From contig JAJCXN010000051.1 of NCBI GenBank assembly GCA_029263415.1, positions 1-64,000 of the forward strand: a DNA stretch of 64,000 nt. The letters are read 5' to 3'. Positions 1 to 8,054 of the stretch are shown here, one piece after another (within the stretch, counting starts at the first letter, position 1; each line of letters opens with the position of its first letter). This DNA comes from Acidobacteriota bacterium. Lineage in GTDB: Bacteria; Acidobacteriota; Thermoanaerobaculia; Multivoradales; Multivoraceae. The notes below the pieces were generated by a model. It saw only the letters and a program-made list of their open reading frames with translations, was not told the origin of the DNA and made no database searches. The position numbers were made by a program, and so were the translations under genes.

Positions 1-1
1 A

Positions 2-396
2 ACCGGCCGGGGCGAGTGATACCTATCACCCTTGGCGTCTCGGTCCATCATCCACGAACCCGGCCAAGTGCCTCTCAAATGCCCCAAGAACAAGGACGCG
101 CAGCACCTCCGACCGACCTCCGACCGGAGCGCGCGAAGCGCTGCGAGGCACCCCCTTGGGGGCAGGGGGGGAACAGCACCGGTCGGGGCGGGTGATACCC
201 ATCACCCTCGGCGCCTCGACTCGTCATCCACGAACCTTGGCAAGGTGTGTCCAAAAAGCCCCTTTGAACAGGGACATGCAGGGTCTCCGACTGACCTCCG
301 CCGCAGCGCGCGAAGCGCTGCGAGGCACCCCCTTGGGGGCAGGGGGGGACAGAACCGGTCGGGGCGGGTGATACCCATCACCCTCGGGCCCCGACC
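2..396. repeat. 176-bp tandem repeat, two full units and a third partial
   Basis: Units start at 2, 178 and 354, an exact period of 176 nt. The unit ends are well conserved and the middle (about unit positions 60-110) is diverged. Each unit holds a small hairpin, GGGTGAT-ACCC-ATCACCC in units 2 and 3 and a variant in unit 1. Full units also hold an AGCGC-GCGAA-GCGCT hairpin and a C5/G5-G6 hairpin. The third unit runs into the 3' end of the PilZ-type gene, so the TGA stop of that gene lies inside the hairpin. The array may extend beyond the left edge of the window. The first 377 bases hold no gene I can support. Confidence 0.85.
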
Positions 397-2630
397 TCGA
401 TCTCGACAAGACCCCTTTGGAAGAACACATAGAGCACCTTATAGAGCTGATCGCGCTCAACCATCCCTGCCGCCCTCTTTTCAAGCTCACGAATGTCATC
501 CGTCTCCAGCAGCAGGTCCGAGACTTGGATGTCGGCGCGGCTCACGGGCTCCAATCTTCTGAAACGCTCAGTCCTAACAATCGATCCACGACCCATCGCT
601 TCGAGCATGCCCTCCCGCGAAGGCACTTCCCGAAAGGTTAGGGCTTGCGAAGCGGAGACGGGCGACGCAAAGGCTTCCGCAACAGCGTCATCCGACTCAT
701 CGGCACTCGGCTCATCCGTACCGAACTCACCGGCACGGGGCCCGTCGGCGCCGGGCTCCTCAGCCTCGGCCGAGCGGTCGCGTCCTTCGCCAAAGCACTC
801 GTCAGCAGCGATCTCTTCCGCGCCAATCTCGGCGGCCAACGCCTTGACGGCTTCGTTTGGGAACCACCCGGAGGTGTCTGGATCGTCAGTGTCGTCGTCG
901 ACAACCTCCTGATCCTCAGTGCCGTCGTCGACAACCACTAGATCCTCAGTGCCGTCGTCGACAACCACTAGATCCTCGGTGCCGTCGTCGACAACCACTA
1001 GATCCTCGGTGCCGTCGTCGACAACCTCTAGATCCTCAGTACCGTCCTGGGCTACGACTCGAGTCACGGCTTGATCAGGCACCGCGATTCCGTCGGCAGG
1101 CTCGAGCTCAAGCTCGGGCCAGGACGGTTCATTAGTGGGCGTTCTGGTGGTATCACTCGGTGTGGTCCCGAGCCGCTGGCTTAGGTCCAAAGAGACATCA
1201 GCCGTCGCCGGGATCGCTTTGACAAATCCTCCAGGCGTCGATTTCTGACCCTCTCCATCCACATCCTCTTTGGCCTGACCCCCTCCATTACCCATCTCCT
1301 GTCGAGAAGTCGCCAAAGCTCCGCCGTCGGCCGTGGATTCCAACTCTTCATCGAGATTGGCTGTGCCAGCTTGAGCATCCACCGAGGCTGAATCCTCGCC
1401 CTCCCCCTCGTCGTCCAACCCGAGGCTCACCCCGCTGAGGCTCGCATCACTGGCTGCTTGTGCCGCTGCCAGACGTTCTTGAGAGAAGCCTCGGGACTCG
1501 GGGCCGTCGTCAGACTCCGCGTCATCGTCAAGATCGGCACCTTCCTGCCCATCGCCATCGCCCGGACCCAAGCACTCAGCCAAGGCGGCTGGCTCATTCG
1601 GGGCCGATGAAAAACTCACCCCTTCGAGGTTCTTCACGGCTGCGGAAATCGGCAGCGTAAGGTCTTCCTCCGCTGGTTCCACCTCCGCAAGCTCCAGGGG
1701 TCCCCCGATCGCTTCGTGTTCGTCCGTGTCCAGCAAAGCGTCCACCATCAGCGGCGCACCTCCACCAGCCAGTGGTCTGAGCGTTGGCTCAGCCTCCGTT
1801 CGGTCCAGACTCAGTGGATCGACCTCGCTCGGCGTCTCGACGATCGGAGGGTCTTCATAGACCCCGAGGTGTTCAAGACGGTCTTGGGCACCAGCGAGTT
1901 TGGTCAACGCTTCTGCCGCGACCTCCTCCGCGCGAGCCAGTCGATGCTGCAACTGCGCAATGAGCTCTTCTTGATCTGCTGCCATACCGGATCGCTCAGC
2001 CAACTCAGGCTCGTCGGCCTCCGATGGCGCCGGCTGCATGGCGGGCGGCGCGGCGGGCCGGCCTGCGGGCTGCGCGGCGCGCTGCGGGCTTTCGAACAAG
2101 TCGGCTACCTCAGCATCCACCTTTACGGCGCGTCTGACTCCCGAAGACGTTTCGGGGTAGTCCGCCCTAGGAACCTGGCGTGTCGCGCGACCCGGACGGC
2201 TATCCGAGCCCTCCCAAAGCCGCCCTTCGTGCTTGGTCGGTTCGACCTTGCCTTCGCTCGTCGCCCCGGCCGCCGTGCCGCCAGCTGCCAACTCGGACGA
2301 GTCACGCCACCTCTCCATCATGCTCTGTTGCTGCTCGTCGACTTGCCTGAACTCGACCGACAAAGACAGGGTTCCGTCACCTCCAGACCGACGCGAAAGC
2401 CGCTCGACTCGACGCACCGTGCCGCGGAGCTTCAGAGAACTACCGTCGATGTGGTGCAGCTCGAATTCGAGCAAGGCCCCAACTGGCGCGCTGCGCGTGG
2501 TTAGAAGCTTGGCTCCAGACAACGAGAAGTTCGCAACCGGCTCATTGCGCCGTGCGCCTATCCACCGAAAACCGATGACCGGGTCGTCTTGGCGGGGGCT
2601 GTTACGGCGTTCTTTTTGTGGGTATGACAC
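378..2630 (-). CDS. PilZ-type N-terminal domain, long acidic repeat-rich protein
   Basis: This is a 750-residue cytoplasmic protein with no signal peptide or membrane segment. Residues about 5-105 look like a PilZ fold: an arginine-rich start (ERR..PR) followed by NFSLSGAKL in the position of the family's D/N-x-S-x-x-G motif. PilZ domains often bind cyclic di-GMP, but I cannot prove binding here. Residues about 110-680 are Asp/Glu-rich and probably disordered. They include six tandem 10-residue repeats (consensus GTEDLVVVDD) at about 527-583. The last 60 residues (from SRADIQVSDLL to VLYVFFQRGLVEI) are predicted helical and resemble the end of DUF4388/PATAN-like modules, which is a weak resemblance. 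It is transcribed with no close partner; the next upstream gene (2769-4679, same strand) is 138 nt away. The function is unknown; a signalling or motility adaptor is a guess. Confidence 0.7.
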   Translation of the reverse strand: MSYPQKERRNSPRQDDPVIGFRWIGARRNEPVANFSLSGAKLLTTRSAPVGALLEFELHHIDGSSLKLRGTVRRVERLSRRSGGDGTLSLSVEFRQVDEQQQSMMERWRDSSELAAGGTAAGATSEGKVEPTKHEGRLWEGSDSRPGRATRQVPRADYPETSSGVRRAVKVDAEVADLFESPQRAAQPAGRPAAPPAMQPAPSEADEPELAERSGMAADQEELIAQLQHRLARAEEVAAEALTKLAGAQDRLEHLGVYEDPPIVETPSEVDPLSLDRTEAEPTLRPLAGGGAPLMVDALLDTDEHEAIGGPLELAEVEPAEEDLTLPISAAVKNLEGVSFSSAPNEPAALAECLGPGDGDGQEGADLDDDAESDDGPESRGFSQERLAAAQAASDASLSGVSLGLDDEGEGEDSASVDAQAGTANLDEELESTADGGALATSRQEMGNGGGQAKEDVDGEGQKSTPGGFVKAIPATADVSLDLSQRLGTTPSDTTRTPTNEPSWPELELEPADGIAVPDQAVTRVVAQDGTEDLEVVDDGTEDLVVVDDGTEDLVVVDDGTEDLVVVDDGTEDQEVVDDDTDDPDTSGWFPNEAVKALAAEIGAEEIAADECFGEGRDRSAEAEEPGADGPRAGEFGTDEPSADESDDAVAEAFASPVSASQALTFREVPSREGMLEAMGRGSIVRTERFRRLEPVSRADIQVSDLLLETDDIRELEKRAAGMVERDQLYKVLYVFFQRGLVEIEVGARG
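881..1045 (-). repeat. 30-bp in-frame tandem repeat coding an acidic decapeptide
   Basis: Units start at 881, 911, 941, 971, 1001 and 1031. The middle units are nearly identical and the outer ones are diverged. A 30-nt unit is 10 codons, so copy-number change by slippage would lengthen or shorten the acidic linker of the PilZ-type protein without a frameshift. Confidence 0.9.
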
Positions 2631-2768
2631 GAAGGCTTCTCTCGGCGGTAAGGGCGATGGTAGACGCTTTGCAGCCTAACGACGCCACGCAAGTCGACAG
2701 CGATCGCATGCAGGCGTTGATCATACAAGGAGCATGGACCCGGGCGCCCATCGCCACCAACATTAAGC

Positions 2769-4679
2769 TCACGCCGGTGGCTGTCGAATCACGGTCGATC
2801 CGTTGAATTCGAGACTGCCTACGTCGATCTGCTGGCCAGCGGAGGACCGCGCAACCCCAGGCCAATGGACCTCGACCGAGTCGATCCCTTGATCAGTCCC
2901 AAGGCCAAACACAAGTGGCAACTCCGATTGGCTTTGATAGCTCTTCGTCGGCATCACTTGCCGTACCTGGACCCCAGACGCACTCTTGAGGGTGACCCAC
3001 GCACCAATCGCGCTGCGATTAGCAGTGACCCCGTTACCCTCAAGAGTAAACCTCACGAAGTTCGGGTTATCACTTGCCTCACCGACTCCACGCAGGTCGT
3101 TGCGTAGCAAGACGGCGGGGCCTCCCGTTTGCAGCAAGAGCACATCTAGATCTCCGTCTTGATCGATATCAGCGTAGGCGCTGCCACGACCGACTAACTC
3201 CTGGCCCAGTGCGCCCTGCGTCTCGATCGGTACGAAGACGCGGCGGGCCACATCGCCAGCGTTCCAGAACAACTGCGGCCGCTGTCGATAACTCTGCGAC
3301 GGTTCGACCTTGCCGATCTCATTTTCGAGGTGGCCATTACTCTGCAGCAAATCCAAACGACCATCTAGATCGACGTCAAAGAAAAACAGACCGAACGACA
3401 AAACCCGCCGTGAAGGGGCACCAATGCCTACCGCGATCGCTTCATCGGCAAACAGCGCCGCACTCCCTTGGCTGACATAGAACGACGACATCTCATTAGC
3501 GAAGTTACCGATGCCTATGCCGAGATCCTGTTCGCCACGGAAGAATCCCGCATCGATGCCCATGGCTCCGGTCGCTTCACCTTGTCGCCCGTAGGCGAGA
3601 CCGACGATCTCACCCAGCTCTTCAAAGCCCGAACCGGTATTCTGGAAAAAGAAGTTACGCACAGTGTCGTTGGCGACCACCAAATCAACCAAGCCGTCTC
3701 CGTCGACATCGCCAGGTGCGAGACCGAGGCTCTTGGCTACCGGTTCGCCAGTCGCAATGTTGGAGACTCTCACGCCAGATTCAGCGGACACATCGACGAA
3801 CTTGCCCGCACCCTGGTTGCGGTAGAAGTAAGGGTACGTGCCCCGGTAGTTGACCGGCTGCCCATACGCACGACCGACTCCGGCTAGCCGGTAGTCGAGG
3901 TCGATGTCGATGTCTTGCGACCATTCCACATAGTTGCCAACAAACAGGTCGAGATCGCCGTCGTTGTCCGCGTCAAAGAAAGCCGAGCTTGAGCTCCAGC
4001 GATCAGCTTCTCCGGCGACGCCAGCCGCGGCGGTCACATCTTCAAAGCGGCGGCTGCCTGCAGCAGCAACGTTGCGCAGCATCCGATTGGCACCAACCGC
4101 CGAGACGAACAAATCGGGAAAGCCATCGTTGTCGATGTCGCCCACGGCGACTGCGGTGGCGTAAGCCACAAAGTCGAGGCCTGAGCCTTGAGTGCGATCC
4201 ACGAAACGGCCCGAGCCGTCGTTCTCGAAAAGCCGACTGGGACCGGCCGCTGCACCCTTCCAGGTGCGCGAATTGATCAACACCAGGTCTTGGTCGCCAT
4301 CTTGGTCATAGTCGACGAACGCAGCGCCTCCGCCCATGGTCTCAGGCAGGAACCGATCACCGACCGCACCACTTTGATGAACAAAGTCGATCCCTGAACT
4401 CGCGGTTACATCGGTAAAGGTGACGCTAGGTGGCTCGACCGACTGCTCGCGCTCGACACCCACCGGGCCATCCAACCCGATCGCTGAATCCTCTGGAGCC
4501 GCCACCAAGAGCCCGCGGGCAAGCCACACGATGACTGCCACTGCAGCCGCGGCACCGATCAGCAGCATCGAGCGCCGCACTGCTCGGCCGATGACTTCAT
4601 CGTTCTCCTCGAGGTTGTCGAGGTCCTCCTCGCCATCGAGCGGTTCGTTGGCACGGTGGTCCCGCTGTTCTTCCGACAT
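2769..4679 (-). CDS. FG-GAP/VCBS repeat protein with ASPIC/UnbV domain (CRTAC1-like)
   Basis: This is a 636-residue, probably membrane-anchored extracytoplasmic beta-propeller. The first 36 residues are acidic and cytoplasmic, and a single membrane segment spans about 37-60. At least six calcium-loop repeats of the D-x-D-x-D-G type follow (for example DYDQDGDQD, DIDNDGFPD, DADNDGDLD, DVDGDGLVD, DVDLDGRLD, DIDQDGDLD), spaced through residues 120-520. The C-terminal 80 residues match the ASPIC/UnbV domain (WVTLKSASGVQVRQV, then VEVHWPG). Its start is 9 nt after the stop of the upstream multihaem cytochrome, so the two are very likely co-transcribed. In many Acidobacteriota and Planctomycetota such proteins sit beside TPR or cytochrome genes; the substrate is unknown. 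Confidence 0.9.
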   Translation of the reverse strand: MSEEQRDHRANEPLDGEEDLDNLEENDEVIGRAVRRSMLLIGAAAAVAVIVWLARGLLVAAPEDSAIGLDGPVGVEREQSVEPPSVTFTDVTASSGIDFVHQSGAVGDRFLPETMGGGAAFVDYDQDGDQDLVLINSRTWKGAAAGPSRLFENDGSGRFVDRTQGSGLDFVAYATAVAVGDIDNDGFPDLFVSAVGANRMLRNVAAAGSRRFEDVTAAAGVAGEADRWSSSSAFFDADNDGDLDLFVGNYVEWSQDIDIDLDYRLAGVGRAYGQPVNYRGTYPYFYRNQGAGKFVDVSAESGVRVSNIATGEPVAKSLGLAPGDVDGDGLVDLVVANDTVRNFFFQNTGSGFEELGEIVGLAYGRQGEATGAMGIDAGFFRGEQDLGIGIGNFANEMSSFYVSQGSAALFADEAIAVGIGAPSRRVLSFGLFFFDVDLDGRLDLLQSNGHLENEIGKVEPSQSYRQRPQLFWNAGDVARRVFVPIETQGALGQELVGRGSAYADIDQDGDLDVLLLQTGGPAVLLRNDLRGVGEASDNPNFVRFTLEGNGVTANRSAIGAWVTLKSASGVQVRQVMPTKSYQSQSELPLVFGLGTDQGIDSVEVHWPGVARSSAGQQIDVGSLEFNGSTVIRQPPA

Positions 4680-4688
4680 GTCTTGGTC

Positions 4689-7544
4689 CTATTCGCTCGG
4701 AGCGTTTGGCGTTGGATTGGGTTCTTCGGCGAGCACGGCCGGCCCAAGCGGACTAGCAAAACGACCGGCTTCAGCCGAGAGCGCTCTTGAGAGATCGTAG
4801 ATCACGATCGCCTCAGCGGCATGATCCGCGGCCGGATCGCGACGGCGCGCCGCGGTGATCGCTCTGCCGCGAGCGTTGTCGTCCGGCTTGTAACGCAAGT
4901 ACTCCGAGCGGTGCTGCTCCGCACGCGTCGCTTGGCCTAGTTGCCGATAGACGAGGTCGAGGTTGAAATGTGCACTCACATTCTCCGGATCAAGCGCCAG
5001 CGTCGCCTCGAAGGCTGCGGCAGCTTCGTTCAAGAAGCGCTCGCGCTCCGGAGCGCGTCGATCACCGCGCTCTTCCTTAGCGCGCTCGAACAGGGCTTGG
5101 CCAAGTTGATCGTGAACGCGATAGTCCTTCGAGAAATCGAAGCCTCTGCTACGCATGGTCTCATCGGTGGCCGCCAAGATACTGCGGAAGTTCACGATCG
5201 CCTCGTCGAGAAAGCCGTTCTGCTGATTGACAAGACCGGTGAACCAAGCCACCGTCCATGCAGGGGCTGGCGGATCAAACGAGGACGCTCGCTCGAGCGC
5301 AGCAATGGCCCGATCCTCGACCGTGCCCTGCGCAAAGTAGACCCGCGCCAGGTTCAGCGGCCCATCGGCCCGATTCAGTTCTTCCACACGCGCGAAGGCT
5401 GTTTCGGCCTGCCGAAGCTGACCCTTCGTCTTGCCGCCCTTGCGTAGCAATCCGATGCCGTAGTCGTTATAGCGCTGCCATTCAACGATTTCGCGCGGTG
5501 GGTTCGCGACCTCGACCCCAAGTCCTCTAACCGGGAAGACCACTCGGTCGGTCGCCAGAGTCATGACCGGCAGATCGTTAACGTAGTCAGCGCCGAACAC
5601 GTGGCGCATGTAAGTCGTGTCGAACTTCCGATAGCGGACCGAAACCTCCACCTCGACCGGGGCAGTGAGACCTCGAGGTACGTTCAACAGGTAGTGGACG
5701 GCATCAGCAGCACCGGGCGGAATCTGATGGTTATACAGAGCCACGAAGATGTCTTGCGCGTTACGGCGATCGATCCGGTTGCCCTCGCGATCCAAGACGT
5801 AGCTATTGATGAAGTGCGACCAAGGGTCGACGATCCGATCCTCGTCCATCGCACCGCTGCGACCGATCACGCGACCGCCAGAGGTGGCGAGCATCTCCAC
5901 CCATAGTTGGTTCGAGTCCGACGTGCCTTGGGTCAAGAGGTGGCCCAGTCCAACCGTGCGCACCACCGCCTCGATCAAATAGCTCTCGCCTGGGATCAGC
6001 TCGGGAACGGCCGGTCGCAGCGGGCCGATGAACTCGCCATCGACCTCACCACCAGCGCGTAAGGCAAACAGATCTACCCGCACCTTGCCTTCGTTGAAGG
6101 CAACGTGGGCTTCATTCACCCAATCAGGCAGCCCCAACATGGTGGGGATCGCGGTATTAGCCGAAGGAAACAGGTGATCGTGAACTGCAAGTGGACCATC
6201 GGCCTCGATTCGACGCGCGCCGAAATCGTCCGAGGCCAGGGGCTCCATGTGGCAGCCGTTGCAGTTGGCCTGAGCAACCGGAGGATAGTAGAAGCTCGAC
6301 GCGCCGTGTCCCGACACGCCGGAAAGCAAGAAGGAGTCGTAGTGGTTCTGTCCGCGCAGCCACTTGTAGTCGTTCAACTGCTCAGGCAAGTGAACCTTGT
6401 GACAACTGGCGCAGAACTCGGTCTCAGTGTGCAACGGCTTGAGGAAGGTTTTCTTGTGAAACTCGGGCTTCGCCTTGATCAGCTGACGGTTGATCCAGCC
6501 CAGCGTCGCATTGTCGGAGAACGCAAACGGATAGTGTTGCGGTTCCTCAATGGTGTAGTCGGAATTGCCTCGTGGACTGTTCAGATGGGTGATCGCGTGA
6601 CACGCAGTGCAGGTGATTCCAGCCTGCCCAGTCGGATCAGTCTCGCCATCAAAGTCGGGCTCATCGAACCTGCCTGAAAAGAACGGCACCGGATCGTGGC
6701 AGCCTGCGCAGAAGCGCGACGCCTCAACGTCGCCATCCCGCGCCGCCGACACCAAACGAGTCTCTTTGACGGACGCAGCGTAAGGCGGGTTGTTGAACGA
6801 ACTGAACTTGTGCACGCTGTTCGACCAGCGCTCGTGCGTATCCTGATGGCACTCTTGGCAATACTCGTTGTTGTCCAATACCTCAGCCGGAATGAAGTCG
6901 CCAGTTGAGGTGCGGGCGAGGGAGGGAAAGAAATACGTCTCGCCTGACTCAGGCCCTTGCCGGCCCCAGTCGCGCGGATCCTGTGCCTGTAGGACCAAGA
7001 GAGCGCCAGCAGACACTACTGCGGCAACTGCCCACTTGCGGGCAGTGTCCCATCTCATCTTGGGCCCGGCCAGGCGGTGCAGAACGAACAACCACCCGGC
7101 TGCCACCGGCGTGATGACGTGCAGCCACCACGCGATCGAACGCGCCGCCGGATCCTTGATGACGATCACACCATCGAGCCGAACTAACACCACGCCCGAA
7201 AGCAGCAAGACGATAGCGGTCGCGAACAACGCATAGCCCACTCGAACGGCACGGCGGTTCGGCCGATTGTGGGTGTTGCGGATGTGAGCAATACCAAAAC
7301 CAATCACCGGAAGCACAATTAGTAACCCGAGCACCAAGTGGCCCAAGAACATGATCATGAAAAACCAGTTCTGGTAGGTGTTGCCGCTGACCTCTTCCAG
7401 CAACCGCACGCCCAGCAGGTAGCCAGCGTTGATCGATAGCAGGCCGAACAGAACGAAAGCAACCTGCAGCACCGGCTTTAGCCTGGTACCCACCGCCTTG
7501 CGGTAACGCGGACGCTTCTTCGGCACTGCTTCCTCCGATGTCAT
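4689..7544 (-). CDS. Membrane cytochrome b-like plus pentahaem cytochrome c plus TPR protein
   Basis: This is a 951-residue three-part protein. Residues 1-190 hold four or five membrane helices (about 26-47, 61-86, 102-122, 138-157, 171-187), with histidines at about 69, 142 and 156 that could ligate b haem. Residues 225-435 carry five CxxCH haem-c motifs (CQECH 229, CAGCH 279, CTACH 312, CASCH 378, CNGCH 428). A beta-rich middle follows, and TPR-like helices occupy about 715-900. This layout suggests a quinol- or electron-transfer protein whose haem domain faces the periplasm, as in the cytochrome c554/NapC-related groups, but the electron acceptor cannot be told from sequence. It is the first gene of a two-gene unit with the UnbV protein downstream. 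The start ATG lies 171 nt from the divergent clpS. Confidence 0.85.
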   Translation of the reverse strand: MTSEEAVPKKRPRYRKAVGTRLKPVLQVAFVLFGLLSINAGYLLGVRLLEEVSGNTYQNWFFMIMFLGHLVLGLLIVLPVIGFGIAHIRNTHNRPNRRAVRVGYALFATAIVLLLSGVVLVRLDGVIVIKDPAARSIAWWLHVITPVAAGWLFVLHRLAGPKMRWDTARKWAVAAVVSAGALLVLQAQDPRDWGRQGPESGETYFFPSLARTSTGDFIPAEVLDNNEYCQECHQDTHERWSNSVHKFSSFNNPPYAASVKETRLVSAARDGDVEASRFCAGCHDPVPFFSGRFDEPDFDGETDPTGQAGITCTACHAITHLNSPRGNSDYTIEEPQHYPFAFSDNATLGWINRQLIKAKPEFHKKTFLKPLHTETEFCASCHKVHLPEQLNDYKWLRGQNHYDSFLLSGVSGHGASSFYYPPVAQANCNGCHMEPLASDDFGARRIEADGPLAVHDHLFPSANTAIPTMLGLPDWVNEAHVAFNEGKVRVDLFALRAGGEVDGEFIGPLRPAVPELIPGESYLIEAVVRTVGLGHLLTQGTSDSNQLWVEMLATSGGRVIGRSGAMDEDRIVDPWSHFINSYVLDREGNRIDRRNAQDIFVALYNHQIPPGAADAVHYLLNVPRGLTAPVEVEVSVRYRKFDTTYMRHVFGADYVNDLPVMTLATDRVVFPVRGLGVEVANPPREIVEWQRYNDYGIGLLRKGGKTKGQLRQAETAFARVEELNRADGPLNLARVYFAQGTVEDRAIAALERASSFDPPAPAWTVAWFTGLVNQQNGFLDEAIVNFRSILAATDETMRSRGFDFSKDYRVHDQLGQALFERAKEERGDRRAPERERFLNEAAAAFEATLALDPENVSAHFNLDLVYRQLGQATRAEQHRSEYLRYKPDDNARGRAITAARRRDPAADHAAEAIVIYDLSRALSAEAGRFASPLGPAVLAEEPNPTPNAPSE

Positions 7545-7702
7545 AGGAGTTTCCTCATGAGAACAAATGGTTGATCGGTCGGCGCTGGCTGAACCGATGC
7601 TGGGTTCGCCCCCTCAGACCACACCAAGCTCGCGCGAAGAGTATCAATCTCTCCGACAGAGCCGCGACAAAAACTAGGCACACAGACCCGCCACTCCATC
7701 GC

Positions 7703-7708
7703 TAGAAT
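7703..7708 (+). promoter_or_regulatory. Candidate -10 box of clpS, leaderless spacing
   Basis: TAGAAT ends 7 nt before the clpS ATG (7716), which places the likely transcript start at or next to the A of the start codon. No convincing -35 is seen at 16-18 nt upstream. No Shine-Dalgarno sequence precedes the ATG, which fits leaderless translation. Confidence 0.4.
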
Positions 7709-7715
7709 TCACCCG

Positions 7716-8054
7716 ATGCCCACTCCCTCCAAAGGCCAGCCCGCTCACGGCGACACTCACACCCTGACCCGCCACAAGAGTGCGACCCGCACGCCCAGGC
7801 GGTTCGCTGTAGTGCTCCACAACGACGACTTCACCACCATGGAGTTCGTCGTCTGGGTCTTGGTCAACGTCTTCGACCGCACCGTCGGACAAGCCACCCA
7901 GTTGATGCTCGACGTCCATGAGCACGGTGCAGCCCGCGTAGGCGCTTATCCTCGGGAGGTCGCTGAGACCAAGCGCGACGAAACGATGCAGTTCGCCGAA
8001 CAGCAAGAGATGCCGCTCTTGGTCACGATCGAACCGTTATCGCCGCAGACCTAG
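7716..8054 (+). CDS. clpS: ATP-dependent Clp protease adaptor ClpS
   Basis: This is a 112-residue adaptor that binds N-degron substrates and the N-domain of ClpA for delivery to ClpAP. The core begins near residue 28 with FAVVLHNDDFTTMEFVVWVL, which contains the N-end-rule pocket motif (NDD..T.EFV). It continues through LMLDVHEHGAARVG and the conserved VAETK segment. Length fits the family. The N-terminal 25 residues are a basic, Thr/His-rich tail, as expected for the mobile ClpA-inserting arm. No clpA is adjacent. The last 18 nt overlap the 3' end of the convergent DUF2723 gene, so the two transcripts are antisense at their ends. Confidence 0.95.
   Translation: MPTPSKGQPAHGDTHTLTRHKSATRTPRRFAVVLHNDDFTTMEFVVWVLVNVFDRTVGQATQLMLDVHEHGAARVGAYPREVAETKRDETMQFAEQQEMPLLVTIEPLSPQT

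Noticed and set aside
2-396. The 176-bp repeat as a CRISPR or a coding repeat
   Set aside because: The unit is too long and variable in the middle, and open frames through it show no domain.
881-1045. Tandem 30-bp repeats as a CRISPR array
   Set aside because: There are no spacers, the units are contiguous and they are in frame in a protein gene.
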